A DNA stretch of 64,000 bases from Saprospiraceae bacterium (GTDB taxonomy: Bacteria > Bacteroidota > Bacteroidia > Chitinophagales > Saprospiraceae): the NCBI GenBank assembly GCA_016715405.1, contig JADKAE010000007.1, forward strand, positions 200,065-264,064, read 5' to 3'. Position 1 is the stretch's first letter. Each line of letters starts with the position of its first letter. Position numbers and translations under genes: made by a program. Shown here piece by piece: positions 1 through 8,649 of the stretch. The notes under the pieces were generated by a model. It was not told the DNA's origin. It did not search any database and worked only from the letters and a program-made list of their open reading frames with translations.

Positions 1-48
1 AAGCCCCCGGCTTGCACCGGAGGCTCGTGTTCAGGGATTATGGGATAT

Positions 49-600
49 CTACCACCTTATCGTGATTGTAATACCACCGTTGTGGATCGTAATCGTTATA
101 ACAATTCGCTGGGGCGGCGTACCGTCGCTGTTTCCGATGACTTCTACCGGATATAAGCCTTTCAATACCTCTAATTGCTGATCGCCATAAGCCAGCCCGG
201 CGTTGTTGTAAGCTTGCTGCATAAGCTCCTTGCTTAGCACAAAATCTTCATCAACAATCATAGCTTTTTCTTGCAAGAGCTGCAGGCGGGCCTTTTCGCT
301 GAGTTGGCTTGTGTTCACCTCCATATCAAAGGTCACACTGCCGTCTCTGGCTGCTACCGGCTTGCTCAATGCTTCGTCGACTTCCAGCGGGAGCGTTTTG
401 GCGGTTTCCGGCTTCAAATTGTCGAGGCGAATGCAAAAAGAATAGGCGTTCCAGCAGGTATTAAATTGCTTCAGCAAACCGATGACAATCCATCTTTCAT
501 TGGAGCTGGGTTCTGATACTACCGGGTCTTTTACGCAAGCGGTAAAGATTGTACCCATCAAAGCTGCGAATGCGAGGCCGAGAAAATACTTCTTGTTCAT
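49..600 (-). CDS. Putative exported lipoprotein, unknown function
   Basis: A 183-residue protein that I do not recognise. It starts with a short basic stretch and a hydrophobic segment ending in FTAC at residues 19-22, so it is probably cleaved by signal peptidase II and lipidated at Cys22. The residues after the Cys (VKDP) are acidic/basic in the style of Bacteroidota surface-lipoprotein export signals. The C-terminus is a run of alternating Ile/Thr/Val residues (around 165-183), which suggests a beta-strand end. The ATG at 600 directly begins the signal peptide. It is divergent from the sigma-factor gene that follows. Function cannot be inferred. Confidence 0.6.
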   Translation of the reverse strand: MNKKYFLGLAFAALMGTIFTACVKDPVVSEPSSNERWIVIGLLKQFNTCWNAYSFCIRLDNLKPETAKTLPLEVDEALSKPVAARDGSVTFDMEVNTSQLSEKARLQLLQEKAMIVDEDFVLSKELMQQAYNNAGLAYGDQQLEVLKGLYPVEVIGNSDGTPPQRIVITITIHNGGITITIRW

Positions 601-739
601 GATCGTTGTTGTTTAAATGTGTGATTGATTTTTTTCTGTTAAAAGGCTTTTTATCGCCTTACGACCATACATCTCCGCATTGGCAGGAATCTTACGCCGC
701 TTATTCGTTAAAATTTCGTTAAGGATAGTAAATTTGAGA

Positions 740-1318
740 ATGCCTACCGAAACTCATCCCGATCAGCAATATATCACGGCCCTTTGCTCCGGCAACGAAG
801 TGCTGATCAGGGAAATCTATGCCAAATACGCCCGCAGCGTTCAAATCTGGGTGACTCAGAATAACGGGGAAGTGGCCGACGCCCAGGATTTATTCCAGGA
901 TGCCCTGATGGCCGTTTACGATCGCTACTGCGGCCGCGAGTTTGTACTCACCAGTTCGCTGGGGGCATTGCTGTTATCAATTTGCCGCAGAAAATGGTTT
1001 GACCGGCTGGCCCAAAAAACGCGGGAAGAAGGCGTAAGGAAATGGGAGGAAAACAGATATAATGAGGAAGATTCGGAATGGGAAGCCGCTGAAGCCTCCA
1101 TCCTACAGCAAAAAAGACAGGAGTGCTTGTCGCAGGTATTTTTATTGCTCAGCGAACAATGCCAGAAAATGTTGACGATGGTGGCGGCAGGAGCTCATTC
1201 CGTTGAGCAAATCGCTGCCGAACTGGGCTTTGCCAACGCCAATGCCTTGTACCAAAGCAAACACCGGTGCACGGCTCGCTGGCGGCAATTGTTTAATGAG
1301 CATTTTAAAGAAAACTGA
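740..1318 (+). CDS. RNA polymerase sigma factor, sigma-70/ECF family
   Basis: A protein of about 192 residues with the ECF layout: a region-2-like N-terminal half (residues about 15-90, with DAQDLFQDALMAVYDR resembling the core-binding helix) and a C-terminal helix-turn-helix-like segment (about 135-185, SVEQIAAELGFANANALYQS) as in sigma region 4. It would redirect RNA polymerase to a small regulon. I chose the ATG at 740 (MPTETHP) over an in-frame ATG at 680 because the extra 20 residues are not sigma-like. The next gene starts 2 bases after the stop and encodes a membrane protein, the usual sigma/anti-sigma pairing. Confidence 0.82.
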   Translation: MPTETHPDQQYITALCSGNEVLIREIYAKYARSVQIWVTQNNGEVADAQDLFQDALMAVYDRYCGREFVLTSSLGALLLSICRRKWFDRLAQKTREEGVRKWEENRYNEEDSEWEAAEASILQQKRQECLSQVFLLLSEQCQKMLTMVAAGAHSVEQIAAELGFANANALYQSKHRCTARWRQLFNEHFKEN

Positions 1319-1320
1319 TT

Positions 1321-2040
1321 ATGGAAAATAGCGAACGTTTAGATAAATACCTGCGAGGCGCCATGGATGCCGAGGAAAAGGCCGGCTTTGAAGCCCAACT
1401 GGCGAAGGATGCAGAATTAGCCAAAGCTCTCGAACTGCAACGCGACATGGAGCTGTTCCTGCGCCGTAATACCCAACGCGAGGCCCTGAAAAAACAATTA
1501 CCGGCCATCGGAAAAGATTATTTCCAGACAGCACAAGGCGCTAAGGTGATTACCATGCCCCGCCAAAGGCGTTTATTTCTGGCAGCCGCCTCGCTGGCAG
1601 CTGCTATAGCGCTGTTTTTTATGGTGAGATGGGCACTTAGTCCTTCTCTTTTTGAGTCTTATGCACAATATCCGCCTCTGGCACTCACCGAAAAATCAGC
1701 CGGAGCAGATTGGTCGCAAGCAGAAACGGCGTTTAATTCAAATAATTACGCGGAAGCAGAACGGCTGCTGACACAGTATACCGCCGAATACCCTTCCGAC
1801 CGGCAGGCAGCGCTCTATCTGGGCATCTGCAACATGGAAACCGGCAAAATCGAAGAAGCCCAAACCGCTTTTCGCAACTTTACTCCGGAAGAAACAGATT
1901 TTAAAGATTTTGCAGATTGGTACCTGGCCCTTTCTTATCTGAAAGCAGGCGATAAAACAGGTTGCCGACAAGCTCTTCAGCAACTTTCACCCAACTCCCC
2001 ATTCCAGCAAAAAGCAACCGACTTACTCCAAAAGTTGTAG
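1321..2040 (+). CDS. Membrane TPR protein, probable anti-sigma partner
   Basis: 239 residues: a soluble acidic N-terminus (1-80), one transmembrane helix (about residues 84-105, LFLAAASLAAAIALFFMV), then a periplasmic part with TPR-like helices (about 135-235, including AERLLTQYTAEYPSDRQAAL and AALYLGICNMETGKIEEAQ). The topology matches the membrane anti-sigma/TPR proteins that follow ECF sigma genes in Bacteroidota, and only two bases separate it from the sigma gene, so the two are almost certainly co-transcribed. I infer that it sequesters the sigma factor; the N-terminus shows no clear zinc-binding motif. It ends one base from the convergent haloperoxidase gene. Confidence 0.7.
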   Translation: MENSERLDKYLRGAMDAEEKAGFEAQLAKDAELAKALELQRDMELFLRRNTQREALKKQLPAIGKDYFQTAQGAKVITMPRQRRLFLAAASLAAAIALFFMVRWALSPSLFESYAQYPPLALTEKSAGADWSQAETAFNSNNYAEAERLLTQYTAEYPSDRQAALYLGICNMETGKIEEAQTAFRNFTPEETDFKDFADWYLALSYLKAGDKTGCRQALQQLSPNSPFQQKATDLLQKL

Positions 2041-2041
2041 C

Positions 2042-4974
2042 CTATAACTTGACAATTTTATGTACTACCGCATCTCCATCCCTGCCGCTTATTCGCAAAA
2101 TGTATACCCCGGGCGCCAGGTCTGCCAGACTCACGGTAGCTACATTGGCTATAAACTGTAACTGCCTGGCTCCGATGGACTGTCCCGCCGCATTATATAT
2201 CAAGAGGTCTTTGGTACCCTCATGAGCGAAGTGAATAGTGAGTTCGTCGCGTACAGGATTGGGGTATATTTTGGTAAGTAAATAAAGGTCGCTTCCCGAG
2301 CAATCTTCGTCTATGCCGTTGTCTGGTATATCCGTGGCATCTGGGCGAATGCTGCCCCGCTCGTCGTCGCAGTCCGCGTCATTAGCCACATAGCCCGCAG
2401 GAGGTGTCGTATAACAGGTTTGTACAGAATCGGCAGCATTACCAAAGCCATCCACATCGGCATCCCGGTAATAGGCAATTAACGCCAGCCCGTCATCCAC
2501 CCCGCCATTGCAATCGTTGTCAATGCCATCACAGATTTCTTCGGCGGCCGGATTAATCGCGGGAGCCTCGTCGTTACAATCGCCATCGTTGGCTACGAAT
2601 CCCAGCGGTGGCATAGCCAGACAGGTATCGAGCGTGGTGGCCGCATTTCCAAAACCGTCGCCGTCGGCATCACGGTAATAGGTAAAGACGGTTAATCCAT
2701 CATCCACCCCGCCATTGCAATCATTATCAATGCCATCACATATCTCTTCGGCGGCCGGATTTATCCCGGGGGCCCCGTCGTTACAATCGCCGGCGTTGGC
2801 CACGAATCCCGTCGGCGGCACAGTCAGGCAGGTATCGAGCGCCGTAGCCGCATTGCCAAAGCCATCGCCATCGGCATCCCGGTAATAGGTAAAGACAGTC
2901 AACCCATCATCGATCCCACCGTCACAATCGTTGTCAATGCCATCGCAAACCTCTTCGGCGGCCGGATTTATCCCGGGTTCCCCGTCGTCACAATCGCCAT
3001 CGATGGCCACGTATCCCATGGGCATCGTAGCCAGGCAGGTATCAAGTTGTATCGCGGCATTGCCATATCCGTCTCCATCCGCATCCCGGTAGTAGGTGTA
3101 GATGGGCAGCCCGTCATCCACCAGGCCGTTACAGTCATTATCTCTTCCATCGCAGATCTCTTCGGTTCCGGGATGTATGCCGGGGTCCCCGTCATCGCAG
3201 TCTTCATAGCTAAAATACCCGTCGTTGTCATCGTCGCGGTAAAAATAAGCGCGCGCCAGCTCAAATGCATCGGTACCCACCTCCGCGCCGATCAATCGCC
3301 CGGGGATGTCGTCACAGGGCGGGTGTATACCGCCCCAAATGCGCGACAAGCTGCATTGGTCGGAGGCGTCGCGATAAGTAGCCCATTGCAGGGTGATGTG
3401 CTGGCTGGGACCGTCTTCAAATACAAGGAATTCATCGGCGGGAGCTTCAAATACGCCCATGCCCCCCGGAAAATAAGCGTCGCCTGTTATCAGGGTGAGC
3501 GCCTCCGCCGCCGCCCTCGAATAAGTGGAATGCCCGGAGATATATCCGGCAAACGGCGGCGTGACAAAAGTGGGGCGCTGATAAGGCATCCACGATTCCG
3601 CCAATATCCAATCCACGCCGGCTTCTTCGGTACCGGGATCGAATATGTAGTTGGGACCCCGCCAGGCTTTGAGTTTTATTTTACCCACATTTTCATTAAA
3701 AAAACCGGCCAGCGGGTCACCCATCTCCACCAATTCGATGAACCCATCGTATAAGGAAATACCGCCGGGGTGATATGATGCCTGCCCGGGTCGCTGCTCT
3801 GACCTAATCTGGCCATGTAACGGATGGCGGAGACCGGGCGCACATAGTCATACCACCCTTTGATGCCCCAGGCAGTAATAGCTGCGTCGTGTACAGCGCC
3901 TCCAAGGGTGAAATAAGACTTTACGTCCCACTCCAGGTCGTCAAGTAAGGGGCCTTTGCCGTTAAATCGCTTCTCAAGTGCTGGGTGGTCGTTGACGTAG
4001 TTGAGTATCGAATACCAGTGACCGGGTGGCGTTTCTGAATTAGGACCGTCGGCCCAGAATTCCGCCAATACCCGGGCATAGTCGCCCCGCTTTACCAACT
4101 GGGGCTCGTAGGGCTCACCAGTGTAGGGGTTGATATCATGGCCGGGACTGGAATCGCCTCCTCCGAATAGGTCATAAAATTCTTGATATTCTTCAAAGGT
4201 TTGCGGATATGATTGGTTGTTCCCTATTCCTCCCGGAGAAATATCCCACAATTCCGTATCGGCAGATGTAAGGTGCGAGGACCAGGTGCTGACCAGTGAA
4301 AAGTTCCATTTATATTCATCTGACATAACACCTGCCGCATCCCATAGCGGCGGTGGCCCCGGGTCGTGGTAAACCCAATAGGGGTGACCGTCGCGTTCGT
4401 ATTCGATGCGGTCTTCGCCGGTCATAGCAAACGGGATTACCAAGCCCCATTCCGGACTTTGAAAAGCCGGGGTACTGCCCAATATGTTGCCGTTTTGGTC
4501 AATAAAAACATTAAGCGTCAGGGGTTGCCAGCGATTGGGATCGATGATATCGGGGTTGCCGGGATATTGAACGATAAGCGGGGGATTAGCCGGCAGATAA
4601 AATTGGTTGACGTAGTCGTTTTGCTCGTTGGCGCCGTCTTGTATGCCATAGGCAATGAGTTGCTGGCCCAGATAGTTGCCCATTTGTATGTCGGCAGGCG
4701 CTGGAATTCCCGAAAAATTGCAAGTATACCCACTCACGGTTTTACCCAAAAAATAGGTCTCTGCTTCGTCATCAAAAGCAGCCCAGGCATCGTACATGGC
4801 TATCGAGGTATGAAAAAGGTTGCGCGCCTGGATGGGGGGGCGTGCCCGGTCTTCGCGGATGGCCTGTAAGGTGGCCTCAAGCCATTCGTGGGCTATGGAG
4901 TGGGTCGTTTGGCTTAATGCCAAATTGAGATTTGCGAAAAGCAAAAAAAGGCAAACAACTGTGTTGCGCAACAT
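2042..4974 (-). CDS. Vanadium-dependent haloperoxidase/PAP2-like protein with MopE-type repeats and T9SS sorting domain (frameshifted)
   Basis: One gene read in two frames; the frame changes in the G run at 3767-3770 (one base missing), where HHITP should continue as GGISLYDGFIELVEMG. After a signal peptide (MLRNTVVCLFLL...ALSQ, start 4974) comes a helical vanadium-chloroperoxidase-like domain, with a PAP2-type GHSTYSRAAAEAL motif and SRIWGGIHPPCDD. These resemble the conserved vanadate-binding histidine motifs. Then come five repeats of about 69 residues with DADGDGFGN and CDGIDNDCNG calcium/metal-binding motifs (MopE-like), and finally a type IX secretion sorting domain (YPNPVRDEL...GVYILRIS). 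I infer a secreted, cell-surface enzyme. Substrate and halide specificity cannot be read from the sequence. Confidence 0.8.
2284..3250 (-). repeat. Five tandem MopE-type metal-binding repeats (about 207 bp each)
   Basis: Within the haloperoxidase gene, five coding repeats each contain RDxDxDGxGN, one Cys, a DCxDxxPxI segment and CDGxDNDCxG. Units 2-4 are very similar also at DNA level, so recombination between them could change repeat number. Unit 5 is degenerate (DNGIDEDCSG) and leads into the sorting domain. Confidence 0.8.
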
Positions 4975-5024
4975 ACCGGATGATATTTGAGGCAAAGTAA
5001 GTAGAAAGTTGCTTAATTACCCCT

Positions 5025-5059
5025 TTTGTATTTAAGCAAATGCCAAAACCTTACTTTTG
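5025..5059 (+). promoter_or_regulatory. Putative Bacteroidota promoter (TTTG ... TACTTTTG)
   Basis: TTTG at 5025-5028 and TACTTTTG at 5052-5059, 23 bases apart, match the phylum's -33/-7 pattern (TTTG and TAnnTTTG). The -7 box lies 14 bases before the ATG at 5074, implying a very short leader. Confidence 0.45.
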
Positions 5060-5073
5060 TCAAAAATCCACCC

Positions 5074-6633
5074 ATGAGGCTTTGCGCTTTACTTTTTGTG
5101 TTAATACTGTGGCGCGTTAGCCCCTTTGCCTACGCCCAAACCACCCTGCAAATCCGCTACTTCGAAGGTAATAGGGTAGAGGGTGTTGCCCTGGCAGAAA
5201 CCGGCGACGGCGGATTGCTGCTTTTGGGCAATTATTACGATGAAAATTTGTCGTCAGACTTATTGCTTTTTAAAGTCGATGTAATGGGCTCGATCGTGTG
5301 GCAGCGCCGCCTCGACCTGGCGGGCGGCAATGAATACGCCCGCGATATACAACGCCTGAGCAACGGCCACTACCTCATTGGAGGCGAAACGTATAGCCCC
5401 GGCTCACCTACCGGCGATATCCTTGTGATGGAAGTCGACGCCGACGGATTCCCCCAATGGGCAAATACCTACGGCGGCCCCGGTTCCGATGTGCTCAGCC
5501 AGCTGATCCCCGGCAAACAAGGCCGATTCCTGCTGGCTGGGGCCACCAACTCCTTCGGCGCAGGGCATTACGACGCGTATGCCATCGAGCTCGATGCCGA
5601 CGGCGACGTGGTGTGGAGCAAAACCTTCGGCGGCGCCGAAGAAGAACGCTGCTTTGCTGCCGACACTACCGACCAGGGCTACATCCTGGCAGGTATCAAC
5701 AACAGCCATGCCGATACCCAGTTTGCCCACGCCCTTCACCTCGACGCCAGCGGCAACCTGCTGTGGGAACGCGTATATGGCAGCGCTACCAACGACTGGC
5801 TGTTCGGGGTAGATTACCGCGACGACGAGCAGATTACCTTTCTGGGATATTCTTCTTCGTTCGGCATCGGCGCCCTCGATAATTATGTGTTTACAACCGA
5901 CCTCTCAGGCAATGTGCTCTGGCAAAAAGCCTACGGCACGATCCATATCGATTTTATCCTTACCGCAGCAAATACGGCTGACGGCGGCTACGTGACCAGT
6001 GGCGGGGAAGATTATTTTTCTACCAAAATTGACAGCGAAGGCAATCTGGTCTGGCACGACCAATATCGCATTAGCCCCCAAAACAGCCCTTTTCGTGATC
6101 TTCCGGCTGATATCAAGGAATTGTCAGACGGGATGGTCGCTATCTTCGGCAAAACACGGATTCTCGAAAACAACTCTACTCAGGCTTATCTGGTGAAAGT
6201 GCCCGCCAACGGTGTGTTAAACTGCCAGGGCGGCCACGGTCACACCGGCACCTACGAGGCCCCTGCAAACGCCATAAGCGGCGATTTTCAGAGTGAGATC
6301 GGCGCCGGCGCCATTGCAGTACCCGCAACGATGAGCTACGCTGACGGGTTTTTATCGCCCTTTATTATCTGTAGCATTACGGACACCCAAACGCCCTATT
6401 CTTCGCTGGAAGCTAAACTATATCCCCACGCATCGGGTTTTGATCTGGAGATCGATCAGCAAAATTTGCCCGTGCAATTAGCCCTGTACGACGCTTCAGG
6501 CAGGCTCGTATGGCAAGGAAAACAAACTGATGCCCTTTATTCGTATGATTTTTCTATTTTGCCCAAAGGTTGGTACGCCCTGCGCCTTGCTTCCAGCGAT
6601 GGCCGCACCGGGGCGCTGATCTGGCTTAAATAA
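5074..6633 (+). CDS. Secreted repeat (beta-propeller-like) protein with T9SS C-terminal domain
   Basis: About 519 residues. The start at 5074 (MRLCALLFVLILW...YAQ) gives a clean signal peptide; an upstream in-frame ATG at 5026 adds 16 residues that spoil it. The body has repeated units of the form GDGGLLLLGNYYD, GHYLIGGETYS, GRFLLAGATNS, GYILAGINNS and GGYVTSGGED, each followed by a D-x-x-G-x-x-x-W strand. This is the pattern of outer-surface beta-propeller proteins common in this phylum. The last 80 residues resemble a type A sorting domain (YDASGRLVWQGKQ ... LPKGWYALRL). No catalytic motif is visible, so the role is unknown; I infer cell-surface or secreted location. Confidence 0.75.
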   Translation: MRLCALLFVLILWRVSPFAYAQTTLQIRYFEGNRVEGVALAETGDGGLLLLGNYYDENLSSDLLLFKVDVMGSIVWQRRLDLAGGNEYARDIQRLSNGHYLIGGETYSPGSPTGDILVMEVDADGFPQWANTYGGPGSDVLSQLIPGKQGRFLLAGATNSFGAGHYDAYAIELDADGDVVWSKTFGGAEEERCFAADTTDQGYILAGINNSHADTQFAHALHLDASGNLLWERVYGSATNDWLFGVDYRDDEQITFLGYSSSFGIGALDNYVFTTDLSGNVLWQKAYGTIHIDFILTAANTADGGYVTSGGEDYFSTKIDSEGNLVWHDQYRISPQNSPFRDLPADIKELSDGMVAIFGKTRILENNSTQAYLVKVPANGVLNCQGGHGHTGTYEAPANAISGDFQSEIGAGAIAVPATMSYADGFLSPFIICSITDTQTPYSSLEAKLYPHASGFDLEIDQQNLPVQLALYDASGRLVWQGKQTDALYSYDFSILPKGWYALRLASSDGRTGALIWLK

Positions 6634-6634
6634 T

Positions 6635-6760
6635 TTGCTGATGTGCTGATGAGATAATGTGCTAATGTGCTGATAATTAATATATTAAAACAATCGGCAC
6701 ATCAGCAAATCAGCACATCAGCACATCAGCAAATCAGCAAATCAGCAAATCAGCACATTA
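6635..6760 (+). repeat. Short-word array with inverted second arm (long hairpin)
   Basis: The gap is built from the words gctgatgt/gctaatgt, then an AT-rich spacer, then the complementary words acatcagc/aaatcagc repeated about eight times. The two arms can pair to a long stem. It separates two same-strand genes. Confidence 0.75.
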
Positions 6761-6772
6761 AATTTAATAATT

Positions 6773-7084
6773 ATGAAGAACATCCTTGTAACAACCATGA
6801 TTTTCCTGGCGCTCGGCGCCTTTACCCTGACTTCCTGCGGCGGCAGCGGCCACCAGCACGAACAAACAAATGAGCAACAGGCCCCCGCCGGCCAAACGCA
6901 ACATTCCGCCAACCAGGGACCGGAGTATACCTCTGCTTACGTGTGCCCTATGCACTGCGAAGGCAGCGGCAGCGATAAAGCCGGTACCTGTCCCGTTTGC
7001 GGCATGGATTATGTGGCGCTCAATGAACATACCACCGACGGCCATTCGCACGACGATGGCTCGCACGAAGGGCATTCGCATTAA
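6773..7084 (+). CDS. Lipoprotein with heavy-metal-binding domain (YHS-like, CPMH/CPVCGM)
   Basis: 103 residues. The signal peptide ends in the lipobox LTSC at residues 19-22. Residues about 55-80 hold YVCPMHC...GTCPVCGMDYV, the heavy-metal-binding domain found in CusB/CzcB-type efflux adaptors and in stand-alone periplasmic proteins. The linker and the tail are rich in His (GHSHDDGSHEGHSH), adding further metal ligands. It is complete, with both CxxC/CPMH elements present. I infer copper, zinc or similar metal binding in the periplasm. No efflux pump gene is adjacent. Confidence 0.82.
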   Translation: MKNILVTTMIFLALGAFTLTSCGGSGHQHEQTNEQQAPAGQTQHSANQGPEYTSAYVCPMHCEGSGSDKAGTCPVCGMDYVALNEHTTDGHSHDDGSHEGHSH

Positions 7085-7088
7085 TAGA

Positions 7089-7166
7089 GCCGACTATGCG
7101 ACTATGCGACTTTAGGACTTTGCGAAAATCTATCGTATAGTCGTATAGTCGTACAGTCGCACGGTC
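7089..7166 (+). repeat. Short-word array with inverted arm between convergent genes
   Basis: Words gactatgc repeated, a short spacer, then gtcgtata/gtcgtaca repeated; the halves are complementary. The 9-mer gtcgtacag also occurs inside the STAND gene at about 21430-21460. Because the flanking genes converge, a bidirectional terminator role is plausible. Confidence 0.65.
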
Positions 7167-8008
7167 ATCTCCACCTCACCTTTCTCGCCTTCTGCCGATA
7201 TACCGGCGTGCGCTCAGAAGCAATCAACACAGACTGATTGTCCAGAAAGTCTATGGTCTCAAACTGGCTGGGTACGGGGCCTTTTCTGATTTTTTTTCCT
7301 TTGACGTTACCTCGCAAATAAGCGCTGCCTTGATAGCCGCTGAGTAACCAGAGGGTGGTACGTGTGGTAGGCAAAAAGCCGAAACGCAAACGAAAATAAT
7401 AGGAGAGGAGGGCTACCGTTTTGCCATCCGGACTGATCGCCGCGGCGGTGACTACTCTTTTTTTTAGGTATATACTGTCGCGCAATTGCGCGGTGTATTC
7501 GCCCGGTGTTGCGGGCAGCACGTAGTGTTTGGCGTAATAATCGCCCTTGACCAGCCAGTTTTTGGTAAACAAATGCAGACTGTCATCGTGCCAAAAAAAG
7601 GCTTCTACATCAAAATTGGCGCGTGCTGCAGGGGGCGGAAATTCCCGCTGATCGGGATAGGTGTATCGAATGCTGTCCAGCATGCCGGTCGCAGGGTGAT
7701 ACCGGTACACGCGCAGGTCGCGCCGGGTGTTGAGGTTGTTGCCAAAGTCGCCGATGTAGATAAATCCGGATTTGTCGGCGCTAAGATCTTCCCAGTCTTC
7801 GTTGATCGCTGCCGGCAATATTACTTCTTTTCGCAAGTTGCCCCGGCTGTCGGTGAGCAACAACCTGGGGGTGTCTCCGCCGTCGTTGTGCCACCAGAGG
7901 CTGTCGGGGCCTGCGTAATACAAGCCGGAAACTTCCCGTAGTTCCTCTGGTAAAATAAAGCGCAGGCAGATAGGTTCCTGCCCGGCCAAGGGCAATACCA
8001 GCCCTGCA
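7165..8008 (-). CDS. Beta-propeller protein of unknown function, 5' end uncertain
   Basis: The clearly coding part begins near 8008 with a signal-peptide-like segment (LFAGLVLPLAGQEP) and continues with propeller-like strands: EVSGLYYAG, LWWHNDGGD, INEDWEDLSADKSG, YIGDFGNN, VEAFFWHDDSLHLFTKNW, AISPDGKTVALLSY. It resembles exported proteins annotated as esterase-like or SdiA-regulated propellers; I see no catalytic residues. The frame stays open to an ATG at 8142, but that part is antisense to a well-conserved START domain and is not believable protein. No ATG sits at the expected start, so the 5' end may be lost by deletion or misassembly (see findings). Confidence 0.6.
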
Positions 8009-8043
8009 AAGAGGCCAAAATCAACGAACTGAAAATCGAAACG

Positions 8044-8544
8044 GTGGTGAATGCCCCCGTAGCTGCGGTTGTGGCCGCTATCCGCGATGTGCCCATGCAA
8101 CCCTATTGGGTATACCACTGCATCGAAGCCGAAAGACTGCACACGGTTTCTGAAACGGAAAATTATGTGTACGCCAAAATCGACTTCCCCTGGCCTATGT
8201 CCGACCGCGATTATGTGGTGAATTCAAAATTGTGGCAGGATACCATTGCCCATGAAGTGGTGCTGCACCTCAGTGCCCGCCCCCACTATATCCCCGAAAA
8301 AACCGATGTGGTACGCATACCCCTGATGGAAGTTGTGTGGAAATTTAAGGATCAGGGCAATGGGAAAACAAAGGTGGTGAACCACATCAAATCCGACCCC
8401 GCCGGCACGATGCCCCCCTGGATGGTCAACCTGGCTATCGACCAGGGCCCCACCCGCTCTATGCATAACCTCAAAGAATTGGTGAAAAAGGAGAAGTATC
8501 AAAAGGCCAATTTGAATTTCCTGAAAAAATCCAGAAAGAACTGA
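8044..8544 (+). CDS. START/SRPBCC lipid-binding domain protein, N-terminus incomplete
   Basis: At least 166 residues with a START-type fold pattern: VNAPVAAVVAAIRDVPMQPYWVY, then FPWPMSDRDYVV and a C-terminal helix with PPWMVNLAIDQGPTRSMHNL, the signature of bacterial START proteins. The only start near the 5' end is GTG at 8044, but the frame is open back to 7954 and family-like residues (KINELKIETV) precede 8044. The first 40-60 residues of a normal START domain are missing, so the true start or an upstream exon-like part was probably lost. Predicted to bind a lipid or other hydrophobic ligand; role unknown. Confidence 0.65.
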   Translation: MVNAPVAAVVAAIRDVPMQPYWVYHCIEAERLHTVSETENYVYAKIDFPWPMSDRDYVVNSKLWQDTIAHEVVLHLSARPHYIPEKTDVVRIPLMEVVWKFKDQGNGKTKVVNHIKSDPAGTMPPWMVNLAIDQGPTRSMHNLKELVKKEKYQKANLNFLKKSRKN

Positions 8545-8647
8545 TGTTCTCCGTTCTCCGTTGTCTGTTATCCGTTCCTTAACTTTGACAGTTAAACTTA
8601 ACAGAGAACAGAGAACAGAGAACAGAGAACAGAGAACAGAGAACAGA
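8545..8647 (+). repeat. Short-word hairpin array with promoter-like box in its loop
   Basis: Left arm gttctcc/gttgtctgtt words, loop, then six copies of acagaga-type words complementary to the left arm. The array ends two bases before the UbiD start codon. Confidence 0.7.
8580..8587 (+). promoter_or_regulatory. Putative -7 box TAACTTTG in the array loop
   Basis: TAACTTTG fits TAnnTTTG and lies in the unpaired loop between the two array arms, 63 bases before the UbiD ATG. No good TTTG at -33 is present. Confidence 0.35.
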
Positions 8648-8649
8648 AA

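Noticed and set aside
729..736. Perfect TAAATTTG box just before the sigma-factor ATG at 740
   Set aside because: Only three bases separate it from the start codon, so a transcript started from it would lack the ATG. Not reported as promoter.
2284..3250. Regular repeats of about 207 bp that could suggest a CRISPR or satellite array
   Set aside because: The repeats keep an open frame with conserved DxDxDG and CDGxDNDC motifs; they are protein repeats.
6635..6760. Short direct repeats resembling a miniature CRISPR
   Set aside because: Unit length is 6-9 bases with no unique spacers and no cas genes; it is a low-complexity array.
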